Source: Beta vulgaris subsp. vulgaris (taxonomy: Eukaryota; Streptophyta; Magnoliopsida; Caryophyllales; Amaranthaceae). Taken from it: a DNA stretch of 64,000 bases. A program made the translations under genes and the position numbers. This document shows positions 43,901-54,992 of the stretch, piece by piece (positions within the stretch are counted from its first letter, which is position 1; each line of letters begins with the position of its first letter). A model generated the notes under the pieces. The model saw only the letters and a list, made by a program, of their open reading frames with translations, was not told the origin of the DNA and did not search any database. The DNA lies in assembly GCF_026745355.1 (NCBI RefSeq), contig NC_079205.1, forward strand, positions 33,285,950 through 33,349,949, written 5' to 3'.

Positions 43901-46148
43901 AATAAATATTATGTCCAAAAAGAATTTGATATACTAAGGCTATGTTCTTTTGGACTGAAAAATTCAGTTCAGTTTTGTTCAAACAAATTAAATTCAGTTC
44001 AGTTAGTTTTCTCTCACAGTTCTCATTCAATTCAATTCAGTCAGTTTAGACAAATTCAGTTCAGTGGAGCCTAAGTCAGATATTCAGTTTCATTGTTTCA
44101 TCGAAATATTAGATCATCTCGGAGATCTAATATTAATATTTAATAGGATAAGCTCTTTTTTAATTTTCTTCCAAACATAATTACAAATTTAAAGTTCAAG
44201 ATAAGAACTCCTTGGCACTAGACTTCCTATGCTAGTAATTACCATTTGTTCTTCTGCCAAAAATCCTTGTGAGCTGTTTTCTGCTACATCTTCGTTTAGT
44301 TCTTCAACATTGATTACAATTGAAGGAAGTTGAGTGGAATCTCTATTTTGATGAAAGGAGTGAACTTCATAGATTCCATGGACAATTCAAATTTAGTAGA
44401 GATGTAGTATACCTCATCATCTGCATGCAATATTTCATAGGACTTGCCATTCTATAAATAAAGCACTTGATGTAAAGAATGACATAATTGAAATGCAACA
44501 AATCTTTGCCTAGCAATTCATTGTAACTAGTTTCGCCCTCTATGATGAAGAAGCCAGTATTTATCATCTTGGATCCAACTTTAATCCTAAGAACCGACAA
44601 CCATAAGACCTTTTCCGTTTGCCCAGTGAAGCTAATCTGCACATAATGAATATCATCCAAAATCTTTCCTGTCTTAAACAAGACTCACAAAGGCATGACA
44701 TTAACAGTAGAACCATAGAATCCTGCCGAACATAGCACCCTCAAATTCAACATTCACAAACAAGGCTTTAGTTTTTGTTTTTTCCAATGTTATCTCTACT
44801 AAAAAGTAGCTTATTCATGATTAGACACTCTTGTTGGTCAGTTTGAGAATTTGCGCTAGGATCAGGAAATCTAGCTTTGTTTAGAAAATCACACAAGTTA
44901 GTAGAGGAAGTGATTTTAGCCTTACCATTTCTCTCAGCCTAAGTCTACCCCATCTTTTACTTTTTTGAAGATTTTTCCTTGAAAGTAAGATCGTGTCAGA
45001 TTAAGTGGCAAAATAAATCTTTGCCCTCTGTTTAAATGGGCTGTGAGAATTTCAGAGGAAGAGGAAGCGAATCCAGCAATGGAGGAGAGATGGGTGAAGG
45101 TTGTACAAGGGCTGAAGAAGGGAGTGAGCCCCACAAAAAAAGTTTAACTTGCTCAGTCAGTTTAATGTCATCTATGGCCAATGAAAAACACGACCCTGTT
45201 TAGTTGAGACCTGCACAGAATACTCAATACTTGACCTATTCAAAATGTTGGCCCATAGTTGGGACCCCTAGTGTCAATTTTTACACCTTTTTGGTTAAGC
45301 TCTCATGCTGCCGAGGACTATTACTTCCAAATAGCATCAATTACATATTGCCTATAAGCTGTTGCAATGCATTATCATAGCAACATTCTTGAGGCTCCAG
45401 TCCATGGCAAGCAATGAGCAATTAGGTCTAAGTAACCTGCCCTGCCAATGGACACAGGCTCTTTTTTAGAACTTTCGTGGCTTCGAATAGTTACCTCTAG
45501 ATTCACAGTGAAAAGTTTGATTCACATTTTATATGCAAAAAACATATTTGCCACAGCCAGCTCCATTGTAATTCTCTCCACTAGAATACTTTCGGATTGA
45601 TAATTTCTTCAAATTGAATCCAGTGATCATTTATCTTCCACTTCTGTGGAGGGGAGTTAGTTATTAATCCCAATTATTACCATGTGTAAACTACAAATTT
45701 GGGATAATAGTTATTAAAATAACCTTGAATTCCTTCATCACATATATACATTTACTACCATGCTATGACAAGCTCTGACTTTGTTAATCGTTCCCATGGC
45801 TCTGAACTATTCATATACCTCTTCAATATAGTGGTTTCATAGTGTACGTTCAGTAATTTTGGTTTAAAATGACCATAATTTTGTTTTTCTTTTTAATTAA
45901 ATTTTGGCTGAGGTGTGTCTAGGTAAGGAGCGACGTTGCTGTTTAACTACAGCTTTACTGAATTTAAAGGTATCATTTGAATTCAATTGATGATCAGCTG
46001 ATTTCTTAAATTCGTTTAAGACTCCATTTGTTAGCTACTAACAGAAGCTCTGCATGAATTTTAGCCCGAAGGATTCACATGGATGCATGTACACCAGAGA
46101 TGGATGGACAGTACCACATTAGAAACTGTAAGGACATGGCAGTTCTAG
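37914..46148 (+). CDS. SPP: Sucrose-6-phosphate phosphatase (8 coding exons, 419 residues)
   Basis: Hydrolyses sucrose-6-phosphate to sucrose and phosphate, the last step of sucrose synthesis in the plant cytosol. Exons: 37914-37973, 38066-38365, 38502-38603, 38691-38879, 38981-39271, 39519-39705, 45923-45969 and 46065-46148. All introns are GT-AG and phases agree (only intron 6 is phase 1). The HAD motifs are intact: DLDYT at residues 15-19, STGR at 51-54, Lys176 in GKGQAL, and GDSGND at 199-204. The plant C-terminal domain includes [26 protein letters not shown] and the end [11 protein letters not shown]. Total length is normal (about 420). No stop or frameshift was seen, so it is probably functional. 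Intron 6 is 6217 bp and full of repeats. A gene finder may end the gene at 39800, where exon 6 reads through into its intron. Confidence 0.92.
41470..41930 (+). mobile_element. Possible LTR remnant in intron 6
   Basis: Composition (GGGAGGAATTTTAGAATAAA, then TTGGGACTGGGAGAGAGGGAG, then a T/C-rich stretch and TGTGAGGATCTTGAG) resembles plant gypsy LTR ends. There is no second copy, primer site or target duplication in the window, so this rests on appearance only. Confidence 0.22.
42567..43019 (+). other. Unassigned open frame in intron 6
   Basis: 150 codons with a Ser/Cys-rich first half, an acidic run ([13 protein letters not shown]) and a hydrophobic end. I do not recognise a family, and antisense frames are open too. 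It could be a piece of a captured gene: the T-rich tract followed by TCTTGCAG at 42771-42780 looks like a splice acceptor. Treat as non-coding unless transcripts show otherwise. Confidence 0.2.
43524..43686. mobile_element. MITE (163 bp, 17-bp perfect terminal inverted repeats)
   Basis: CTTAGGAAAAATTGACA at 43524-43540 is the exact reverse complement of TGTCAATTTTTCCTAAG at 43670-43686. Beyond the first 17 bases the arms keep partial similarity (AATAATCCC against GGGGATTATT). Internal GGGATTATT motifs recur. The flanks show no clear target duplication, so the superfamily is not assigned. Confidence 0.75.
43937..44095. repeat. AATTCAGTTCAG-rich stretch
   Basis: The motif AATTCAGTTCAG and variants occur at least five times within about 160 bp, after GGCTATGTTCTTTTGGACTG, which resembles a transposon end. 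No matching opposite end was found. Confidence 0.4.
44367..44790 (-). pseudogene. Ty3/gypsy aspartic protease remnant in intron 6
   Basis: Read on the minus strand, the segment starts near 44790 with [14 protein letters not shown], and after broken frames shows [36 protein letters not shown] and [12 protein letters not shown]. These match the protease region of plant Ty3/gypsy elements (the SYNALLGRDW box), but the active-site Asp block near 44730 is frameshifted and has stops. No gag or reverse transcriptase is found next to it. An isolated old fragment, antisense to the host gene. Confidence 0.6.
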
Positions 46149-47351
46149 AGCCTTGATGGAGAAGGTTAGAACTTAGATATAGACCTTACCAAAGTAATGA
46201 CCCTCATTTTTCAATCAATGATCTAGTTTATCTTATTCTTGTATCACTTGCAGGAATGGTTCTGACTTACGAGTTTCAGGAAGTCATGAGCCACGTAAAT
46301 TGTACCTTACTGATACCGTGGTATAGACAGAGGCGACAATAAATCGTCAGGAAATAAAGTTTTTAAGCTTAGCATAAACTATAAAGAGGTTTTCCTCTTT
46401 CTGTTGTCACATCAGGAAATGTGAAGGAGATATGCGATGTTTCAATTCTTTGAGACGCGGATAACAAGTTACAACAAAATTCAGGAACAAATAAGACATC
46501 ATAAAGAGTTAATATTTTGATTCAACAGTATTTTACCTTAGGGGTGCCACGTCGACTTTTTTCTACAGAGCTTTGCATTGCTGGTCCTAGGATTTTACAC
46601 CTGTGTTAATCATCCATCGAATAAAACACTTTGTGTACAATTTCATTTGATGTAGGTGTTTTGATAGTATTCTGTATAGATACAAGAATACTTCATTGTC
46701 TTCTGAGACTTCAGATATCAGACAAGCAGATTTTGTTAGTATCACTCACAAATGTGAAGCTCCAACAACAAAACTTCTCTCAGCATGGACTGCGTCCATG
46801 GCAATTGACATATATCCTGTCACGTCCTTCATCGCAACCGTGGATGCTAACTCCACCTCCCTAGTTGAGCATGTCTCGGAACCTCAACTAAACTGTTATT
46901 GAATTGTCCAAATGAATGTCAATTTTTCTAAACTTTGTCAGTTTCTTCAATTTAATGCCAAATCTTTGGAAATTTATACGTGGCAATTGTAGGAGTCTCT
47001 ATATCAATTTTTGTACTTTCAATTTATTTAAACCATACAAAATGATGCAAAATTTCTTTATTTTATTAAGTGAACTATGAACAAGCACGAATAACTGTTG
47101 ACCATATCTTGAATATAATTGTCATTTAACTAACAAACTTAGATACCCCTGAAAACACTCAGATAACATTTAACTAGCCATAAAGATGTAATTGTTGATG
47201 TGAAACATGTCATTTTAACTATAGCAGGCTCAGAGTTCCTCCATTATTCTTCTCTCCCAAACACCTTCTACCTTACCCGCAACTAATTACCAACAACCAA
47301 CCTTGTCCCTTATCACCACTACCACTACTGCCATCAGGCTCACCACCAATA
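46149..47351. other. 3' flank of the phosphatase gene
   Basis: Includes the 3' UTR; CAATAAATCG at 46338 has a good poly(A) signal (AATAAA). Beyond about 46500 nothing is recognised, though an open frame of 68 codons lies at 46696. AT-rich sequence runs to the copia LTR. Confidence 0.5.
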
Positions 47352-48032
47352 TGTTAGGTGTGATCAATGAGAGAACCAGATATCCCACTCCAAGGCACGG
47401 AAACTACGGTTTCCTATTATTATAATTTCGCCCCTCTAGGGTCACCGGGTTATCACGAAATAACTAATGAGATACAATGGAGAGAACAATTCACTTAGAT
47501 GATCTTCTAAGTGAATCAACAAGAACTTGTTTTTAGAGTTTGTGAAGAACACTTAAGAGAAATTGGCAAAGTTTCTCTCAAGCAAAGCAAGAAGTTTAGA
47601 GAGTATTGAAAAACTGATTTTTCTTCTAACCCCCTCATCATAGGAATCACAAAGGTTATATAGAAAATATCCCCTTCATAAATTAGAGTGGTTACTTTCA
47701 CCCCCCCCCCCCTTTAATCACTGATTAAGGACCTTTACTCCACTTATTTAAGGATCCTAATAGCCATTAAACAGATAACGTACACATCACAACGGTTGAA
47801 AACCGTCAAAGCATCTTTTCACGTTCCAAGGCAGAAGACACGTCGCGACTCGCGAAATAGCTTGCGAGTCGCGAGGCCCAGGCGTCGCGACCCGCAACCA
47901 GCTTCTGTTTTTCCTTGTTTTCAACGTGCCTTTGCAATTTTGTGTACTCTAATCTTTTGCATACTGGACCTCCTCCTCTTCTAGTATATGACCATACGAG
48001 CATAATAAACCCATTACCCTATAAATGTTCCA
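47352..48032 (-). repeat. LTR of the Tork-like copia element
   Basis: On the plus strand it begins TGTTAGGTGTGATCAATGAG and ends near AATGTTCCA; the purine-rich tract (AAATGAGAGGAGGATT on the minus strand, about 48034-48050) lies directly beside it as expected for a 3' LTR. The outer end carries an 11-bp hairpin (47843-47874) and a run of C at 47701-47711. The second LTR is outside the window. Confidence 0.65.
47843..47874. other. Perfect 11-bp hairpin in the copia LTR
   Basis: TCGCGACTCGC (47843-47853) and GCGAGTCGCGA (47864-47874) are exact reverse complements with a 10-base loop. A related half, CGTCGCGACCCGC, follows at 47883-47895. It stands out because the surrounding LTR is AT-rich. 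Confidence 0.75.
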
Positions 48033-48499
48033 ATAATCCTCCTCTCATTTATAGGGTAATGTTGAAAAGTTTCAACTTGCTATAAATCACAAATACTCAT
48101 GTTCATGCATCATGGAAATATCTAACGATGGAATTTCCATTTAGTAAAAGTAACTTTACAATAATTTTGATCATAATGATAAGAAGCTTTGAATCATATA
48201 ACCATACAAATTATTGAAGTACTAATACACAAACATAAACTAGGTTCTTAAACCTCCGACACCTATGAAGCCTTGGTGTCCATACATTCATAAGCTTCCA
48301 AGTCAAGCCTTAGACTTGTGAAGCGGCCAAACTTCTAGCTTATATGGTAAATCTTTCCGAACATGCTCCTACAATTGAGCACTTATCAAAGATTTATTAA
48401 GAATAAAATTCAACCTCTTTACATTGTAGCAACAAGCACTAACCTCGGGATGTATTAAACAAGTGCTCCCAACCTTCAGAGAAGTACTATCCTCTTGAA

Positions 48500-49990
48500 T
48501 TTGAGATCTAACGTTGTATTAGACATCAAATAGAGTTTTCCTTCACCATAGGTTGATCAATAGGCTTAAGACCCATCCCTTTGTTCATTTTGTTCACTAG
48601 TTCCCTTGACAACGGTTTTGTAAACGTATCCGCCAAGTTCAAACTAGACCGAACAAAATTAATAGTTATACAACTATTCCTTATCATTTCCCGCACATAG
48701 CTATGTCTAACTCCAATGTGCCTTGACTTGCCATTGTAGACTTCACTATAGCTTTAGCTATGGTTGATGCACTATCACAATGATAGCAAAGGTGACATAG
48801 GTTTACCCATAAGTACCTCACTCAACACATTCCTTAGCCATTCCGCTTCTTGGCAACAAGAAGCTAAAGCAATGAATTCCGATGCCATAGTGGAATCCGT
48901 TATACATGTTTGCTTCTTGGATGCCCACCTCCTCCAAGAAGAAACACCCAACCACTAGTGGATGAATAATCTTCCTTATTCGAAATCCAACTAGCATCCG
49001 AGTAACCTTCTAAAATAGAAGGTTCTCTATTGTAAGTTATGACATAATCCAAGGTCTTATTCAAGTACCTTAACACTCTTCTCAATGCTTGCCAATGCAA
49101 CATACTAGGATTACTAGTATACCTACTGAGCTTGCCAATAGCAAAAGCTATATCCGGCCGAGTGCTAGTCATAGCATACATCAAGCTTCCAATTAAGCTT
49201 GCATACTCCAATTGTGAAATTGGAGTACCACTACTCGGAACCAAGTGAATACTAGGATCCATGGAGTAGCAAAATGAGTCGAATTTGACTCATTATACCT
49301 CTTGACCACTTTCTCAATATAATGAGATTGTGATAAAGAAAACGACCCTTTCCCTCTATTATTCTAATACCTAGAATAACATCCGCTTCACCCAAATCTT
49401 TCATGGAGAAGCTAGAAGAGAGAAGACTTTGGTTTTTCCACTTGTTCCAAATCAGTCCCAAAAATAAGCATATCATCAACATATAAGCAAATTATAACTC
49501 CTTTACCGTTATTATCAAATTTGCTATATACACACTTATGGACTGATTATTTTGAACCCACTAGACAACAAACTTCATCAAATTTTTGATGCCATTGCTT
49601 AGGTGCTTGTTTAAGACCATACAAAGATCTAACTAATTTGCAAACTTTAGTTTCTTGACCTTTGACCACAAACCCTTCAGGTTGATTCATGTACACTTCC
49701 TCCTCCAATTCACCATTAAGAAAAGCAGTTTTTACATCCATTTGGTGAATTACTAGACCATGAATCGCAGCTAATGCTATCAATAGTCTAATAGTAGCTA
49801 TTCTAGCTACGGAGCATAAGTATCAAAGTAATCGATACCATATCTTTGCCTAAAACCTTGGACCACTAACCGGGCCTTATGTTTTAGTATGGTTCCATCG
49901 ATTTTCTTTTTCCTTACAAAAATCCATTTACAACCTAGGGTTTTGCAACCGGGAGGTAAATTAGCTAAAATCCAAGTTGATTACCCATTA
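48500..49990 (-). pseudogene. Copia reverse transcriptase and RNase H (minus strand)
   Basis: Reading down the minus strand: MDVKTAFLNGELEEEVYMNQ and KVCKLVRSLYGLKQAPKQWH (49547-49783); the reverse transcriptase end with FSMKDLGEADVILGIRIIEG (49252-49482); then SLIGSLMYAMTSTRPDIAFA and YSDASWISNKEDYSSTSGWV (48900-49262); then ASEFIALASCCQEAEWLRNV (about 48800-48880). These are the copia reverse transcriptase and RNase H in order. Frameshifts lie near 49260, 49500-49547 and 48915. The catalytic YVDD region near 49490 is frameshifted. Not functional. Confidence 0.78.
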
Positions 49991-50249
49991 TGAATCCATT
50001 TCATCATTCACTGCCTCTTTCCAGAAAGCAGAATCATGAGACTTCATAGCCTCATCAAAGGCACTAGGATCCTCCTCCATATTGTAACAATATGAAATTT
50101 GAGTCGAAATTGACTCCCTTGACCCTTCAACTAAATATAGTTGAAAATCCTGTCCAAAAGATTTCTCTTTTCTAATTCTTTACTTTTCCTAATTTCCGGT
50201 GTTGTAGTATCATGATCATTAGAAATGTCATCACAACATTGGAACTAGT

Positions 50250-51010
50250 ACTAGGTATCATGTCCTTTGGTTTGGAATCGATGAGAATCTAGTCTCATCA
50301 AATATTGCATCCTTGACTCTATCACGGAAGTGAATAGAGACAAAGTCATTGGGCTCAATGACATAAAACCTATAGGCTTTGCTATGTACCGCATAGCCTA
50401 TAAAAATGCAATCAATTCCTTTTTCACCTAAAGTTTTCCTTTTAGGTTCCGTCAATTTGACAATTGCCCTACAACCCCATACCTTAAGGTAATTGAGATT
50501 AGGCTTTTTTTACACCAAAGTTCATAAGGGGTAGTCTTATTCCTTTTATTAGGAACTCGATTTAAAATAACATGCAGTTAAAATTGCATCACCCCAAAAA
50601 CCGTCATTAAGACCCGAATTAGAAAGCATAGATTAACCATTTCTTTTAGGACCTATTTTTCCTTTCCGCTATACCATTACTTTGAGGTGAGTATGGGGCG
50701 GTTGTTTCATGAATTACACCAATGGAACTAAAATAACTTGGATTATATATTCACCACCCCTATCCTCGAAGTCTTTTAACCTTTTTATTAAGTTGAAGTT
50801 CCACTTCGGATCTAAAGGTCTTAAACTTTTCTAGTGCTTCATCTTTAGTAAATAATAAATATATGTAACAAAACCTTGAAAAATCATCAATAAAAGTTAC
50901 AATATATTTTTTATTTCCCAAAGAAGGTGAACTATGAAAGTCACACAAGGCATTATGCACCAATTCTAGCAAAACAACGTCTAGTCACACTAAGATAAGA
51001 ATTTTTTTTA
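50250..51010 (-). pseudogene. Copia integrase, C-terminal part (minus strand)
   Basis: Starts abruptly at the junction with the Tekay-type LTR. Readable blocks are KKYIVTFIDDFSRFCYIYLL with ALEKFKTFRSEVELQLNKKV (50760-50972), where the core strand normally follows the first catalytic Asp, then after several breaks YLKVWGCRAIVKLTEPKRKT and GEKGIDCIFIGYAVHSKAYR (50258-50500), the standard integrase C-terminal region of copia elements. The central catalytic residues are lost in frameshifted sequence at 50500-50760. Confidence 0.7.
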
Positions 51011-51019
51011 ATTTTATTT

Positions 51020-51490
51020 TGTAACAGCCCGTTTTCCTGAGCTGCTAGGTAAATACACTTAAGATCCACTAATCACAATCAATGCTTAATAAGCCTCGAA
51101 ATAAACATTTACTCGCAACGGAAACATAACCTAGAAAACGATCCTAGACTTGTGGGTTATTGGCCCACAAAACAAAATCCTTTATATAAGACTTCAATTA
51201 CACTGATATCTCGACTAATATTCCCAAATATTGTATACAACGAAATATATCAGAAACTATTCCTTAATTGACTATCTAAAATACAAACTCAATCCATAAG
51301 CTACGACGACATCTTTATCTTGCTTCACTTCAGAATCCTGAGCTCACAACACCAAACCTGCAACAATGTTTCACTCTGCCACCCACCAAGTGACAGGCCA
51401 CAAAAATGACAACACTATCAGCAAAGCTGAGTACACACTGTATGATAGAATATACAAGTTTAGGTGTATTTTGAAAACTAACGCATAGTT
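51020..51490 (-). mobile_element. Tekay-type LTR, minus strand, part next to the copia junction
   Basis: The plus strand begins TGTAACAGCCCG, the reverse complement of the CGGGCTGTTACA end of the LTRs at 4946-14375. The stretch CCACCCACCAAGTGACAGGC (51381) and CAGCAAAGCTGAGTACACA match the reverse complement of about 8900-8965. No primer-binding site lies outside 51020, so this is the outer end of a 3' LTR. It is broken at 51490 by the Athila-type element and goes on at 62867. Confidence 0.82.
51486..51490. repeat. Athila target-site duplication, left copy (TAGTT)
   Basis: TAGTT before the left LTR equals TAGTT at 62867-62871 after the right LTR. Confidence 0.9.
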
Positions 51491-52987
51491 TGATAAGTGG
51501 ACTTTAGGTTCACTTATTTGCATTTAGTTTAGATCATTTAGATTCATTTTAGGCCATTTAGTTTCCTTTTTTCTTTCCCTTTTCCATCTTTTCTCTTACT
51601 CTCATGTTTAGCATTTAGTTTTAGTTCATTTGCATACTATTAGGTTGCATATAGGTCATTTCATTTGCATGTGCATTCTACCCCCCTCCCCCCCCACCTA
51701 ATGTGTTTTTGGAGTGCTTTGAAGCAGAGATATGCAAGGAAGAGGCTCCAAACAGAGGAGCGGGCGCTCCTGAGGAATAGGAGCGGGCGCTCCGTCGTCG
51801 AATGAGGCTGGCAGAAAGTTGGAGCGGCCCTGGAGCGGTGCAGGAGCGGTCGCTCCAAGCACTGGAGCGGGCGCTCCGTATTGGCAGGAGCGGGCGCTCC
51901 AATGCCCAGATCCCGATTCTTTTTGTTTCGTGTTTTACAACTTTGCCCTTATTTCTACGGGGTATGAAACCAATTTTGTAAGAATTCCAAAGGGAGTTTA
52001 ATTTTCTGAAAAATTAATTAGTTCTAATGAGGGAGAGTTTCTAGAGAGAGAAGTAGAACCTAGAGAGAGAAACTATATCTAAACTTTTGAATGTGGGTTA
52101 TTTAAGCTATTTCAATGGAGTTTTGCATTTGAATATCATCCATCTTTGAGTATTTCTTCTATCTTTTCTCTTATCTGCTTTTATGTTTGTTTTATCTTGC
52201 TTTGGTATTGATTAGTAGTAATTAGTTGATGATTAGCTTATTAGATATGATTTTCACCATTATTGTTTCACCATTGTTGCTTCAAGCTTTTTATTTATCC
52301 CTTTCTATGGCTAGTGAGTAGATTAGTAGCTAGGGGAAGGGGATGACCTTGCTAACCATGAGTTGGCCTTAAAAGTCAAGCTTGGGGTGTACTTTTGGTG
52401 AGATTGTGTTGTCTAACTAATTTGATTGCCTTGTTTATTTGATTGATCACCATTTGAACTTGTTGTGGAAATCTAAGGTGAAGGATTGAGAAATGAAATC
52501 TTAGATAGACCTTTAGCTAGATTATATTGGCTTCACCAGAAATATTGACTCCCTAGGACCTCGTTTGGATCGCTATGAGTTGTGGAAATACTTGATTAAC
52601 CGATTTTACCATAAGAATAGTAAAATCGATTGATTAAGTCCTCCTAATTAGCTCGAAGAGTAATTGGGAAGCATTTTGAGCATCGAGTCCCCTAATCGAC
52701 CCTATTGAATCCCCTTGGCTTGACGATTTGGTTAATTTGTTAGCTCGTGAATCCCCTATCCCTAGTGTCCTTTTAATATAGTTTAATTCGTATTATTTAA
52801 TCTATTTGTTACTTCTTAGTTCCTAATTTCTTATTGTTCACTAATTTCAAAAACCCCAAAAATAGGCTTAGCTCGCTAAATCACATTCACCCTTGATTAA
52901 TCTTTGCTTCCTTGTGGATTCGACCCTTTCTTACCCTATATTAGGCTAAGTTAGGTATTTAATTTGGCACGTGCAACGACCGTGTCA
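51491..52987 (+). repeat. 5' LTR of the Athila-type element
   Basis: Begins TGATAAGTGGACTTTAGGTT and ends ACGACCGTGTCA just before the primer-binding site. Matches 61359-62866. Holds five GGAGCG-N2-CGCTCC palindromes at 51757-51900. Confidence 0.93.
51757..51900. repeat. GGAGCG palindrome cluster in the 5' LTR
   Basis: Four exact copies of GGAGCGGGCGCTCC at 51757, 51780, 51864 and 51887, and one GGAGCGGTCGCTCC at 51843. Half sites (GGAGCGGCCCTGGAGCGG) lie at 51821. The 3' LTR repeats the set at 61622, 61644, 61707, 61728 and 61751. Confidence 0.9.
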
Positions 52988-52991
52988 AATT

Positions 52992-53008
52992 TGGCGCCGT
53001 TGCCGGGG
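52992..53008 (+). other. Primer-binding site of the Athila-type element
   Basis: TGGCGCCGTTGCCGGGG, four bases after the LTR, is the known Athila-group site (complement of the 3' end of a plant tRNA, usually given as tRNA-Asp). Confidence 0.88.
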
Positions 53009-53169
53009 AAGCAACGGATTACATTGCATTGAATTGTGATTTTTGAGTCTAAGTTAACTCTATTCCCCTCCCTTTTCCATTTTTATATTTCTTTGGTTAC
53101 CGATTGGTTCTTTGCTACTTGGTGGTAAACCTTTGTGTTGCTAATTCTCCCTTTAGCTTTTGTGTTTGC

Positions 53170-54992
53170 ATGTCAAGAAGGTTACGAAGTGATCATTTGC
53201 TTCCAATCGACCACAATCTTGAGGGCACTCTACGGAGTTGAGAGGATTTTTCGGGAACCAAGGGTGCTAGCTACTAGTGAGGAGCAACCGGGGAGGTATT
53301 GAGGAAGATCAATCAGTTCTTCTACTTCTAGTATCATGGCGGAGGTCCACCCCCTCCAAGAGCTTTCAGGGCTATGGTCACCCCGAAGCATTTGAGCTCA
53401 AAAGTGGGATACGAAGGCCGGCAACTACCGCTAACTTTGAGTTCTCTCCACATTTGATTAGAATGATCAAGCAAGAGCCTTATGGAGGATTTTCTCATGA
53501 GTGTCCACTTGACCATTGGCGAACTTTCTTGAGCTTTGTGCACGGTCAAGCAAAATAATGTTAATCAAGAGTTCGTGAGCTTAATCTTTTTCACTTCTCT
53601 CTCACGGGAACCAAGAATGGTTACATTCTTCCTCCCGATTCCTTGACTACTTGGGCCAAGTGACGCGGGCTTTTGTTGATGAGTTTTATTCTCAAGAGAA
53701 GACTTCCGAGGCTAGGAGGAAGATCTCTAATTTCATACAAGATGAGGATGAGAGTTTGAATGAGGCATGGGATAGGTTCAAAGACCTCCGAAGATCGTGT
53801 CCGCACCATGGGTATAGTCAATGGATGTTGATGCAAAGCTTCTATGATGGGTTGCTTCCCATGACTAGAGCTAGTCTTGATTCCGGAGCGGGGGGTCAAC
53901 TCACCAAACTACCGGTTGATAACATTGAGCCCACCATAGAGGAGGTTGTGAGGCATTACTCTTGGGGAAACACAAGGTCTACAAGCAAGAAGGCTAGTGG
54001 CAAAGGGAAGTATGATGTAGATGCTATGGATCATATCCATCCAAGCTAGACACTCTAGCTAAGAAACTCGAGAAGGTGAACTTGGCATCCCCAAGCCAAC
54101 CACCTTCCCAAGCTTTCTCTTGTGAAATTTGTGGGTGACCGATCATGCAAGCTCTTATTGTGGAGGATCTACGGAACATGTTGCAGGGTTGGTGCAAGGC
54201 AAGAGGGGCCTACAAACTTCAACAACCAAGGGAGGTGGAACAACCCCTCTCAAGGATCATGGAAAACCCTCCACCACAAAATCACAACAACTACACATCC
54301 AACTTCCGACCACCCGGTTTCAACCAACCACAACAAAGACCACCCTTTGAGCCTAACCAACCAAAGCCTTCATCACTTGAGTCTACACTTCAACTTTTCC
54401 TTCCCAACAAACCAAGACCAATACCGATAATGATAAGAAATTTGGGGATATTCACTCTTCCTTACAACAAATGCAAGCTCACAACAAAATGATTGAGACC
54501 CAACTTGCTCAAATTGCCCAACAAGTAAGCAACACCACTTCCCCCTCTACTAAATTTCCAAGCCAACCCGTGATTCACGAGCATGCCAAGGCCATTACTT
54601 TGAGATCCGGAGAAAATATGAGGCCTAAGATGCCTAGTGAGGTGAATGAAAGCCCGAAGTTGAGAAAAGGGAGTGAAGGTGAGGTTGAGAAGCTTCTTGA
54701 AAGTAGAGGATGAAAGTGATGTTGTACCGAGTCAAGAGAAAGAAGTTCATGAGCAACGCAACGAGGCTAGTCAAGCGACACCCAAGCTTATGTGCCTCCG
54801 GTTCCTTTTCCTCAAAGGTTAGCTAAGAAACAACTCAATGACAAATTCATGAAGTTCTTGGAAGTCATGAAAGGACTTCAAGTGCATATCCCTTTCCTCC
54901 AAGCCATGTCTCAAATGCCCACTTATGCCAAGTTTCTTAAGGAGCTCCTCTCCAATAAGACCAAGCTCGAGGAAAGTGCTACTATGCTTTGA
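53170..54992 (+). pseudogene. Athila-type gag (broken)
   Basis: ATG 53170 starts MSRRLRSDHLLPIDHNLEG, the usual start of this group's gag, but a stop comes at 53242. Pieces of the gag domain follow: FEFSPHLIRMIKQEPYGGFS (about 53437) and, in 53651-54049, VTRAFVDEFYSQEKTSEARR, ESLNEAWDRFKDLRRSCPHH and QSFYDGLLPMTRASLDSGAG. A Cys-rich knuckle-like spot (CEIC... YCGGSTEHV) near 54120-54175 is frameshifted. Then a Pro/Gln/Asn-rich linker and, at 54471-54992, AITLRSGENMRPKMP and FPQRLAKKQLNDKFMKFLEV, as in related elements just before protease. At least six breaks. Confidence 0.72.

Larger units (their letters stand above)
39706..45922 (+). other. Giant intron 6 of the phosphatase gene
   Basis: Begins GTGATG after exon 6 and ends GTCTAG before exon 7. 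It holds an LTR-like stretch (about 41470-41930), an unassigned open frame (42567-43019), a small inverted-repeat element (43524-43686), a TTCAG-rich stretch (43937-44095) and a minus-strand gypsy protease remnant (44367-44790). The rest (39706-41470, 45140-45922) is AT-rich with nothing recognised. Confidence 0.8.
47352..51019 (-). mobile_element. Ty1/copia retrotransposon, minus strand, truncated (Tork-like)
   Basis: One LTR (47352-48032), then on the minus strand RNase H, reverse transcriptase and integrase in copia order. The element is broken at 51020 inside integrase by a Tekay-type LTR; its gag and second LTR would lie beyond the window. Protein blocks (DVKTAFLNGELEEEVYMNQP; KYIVTFIDDFSRFCYIYLLF) fit the Tork group best, but lineage is an inference. 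Confidence 0.78.

Noticed and set aside
48764..48958. Plus-strand 64-codon frame
   Set aside because: It is the complement of the copia RNase H on the minus strand.
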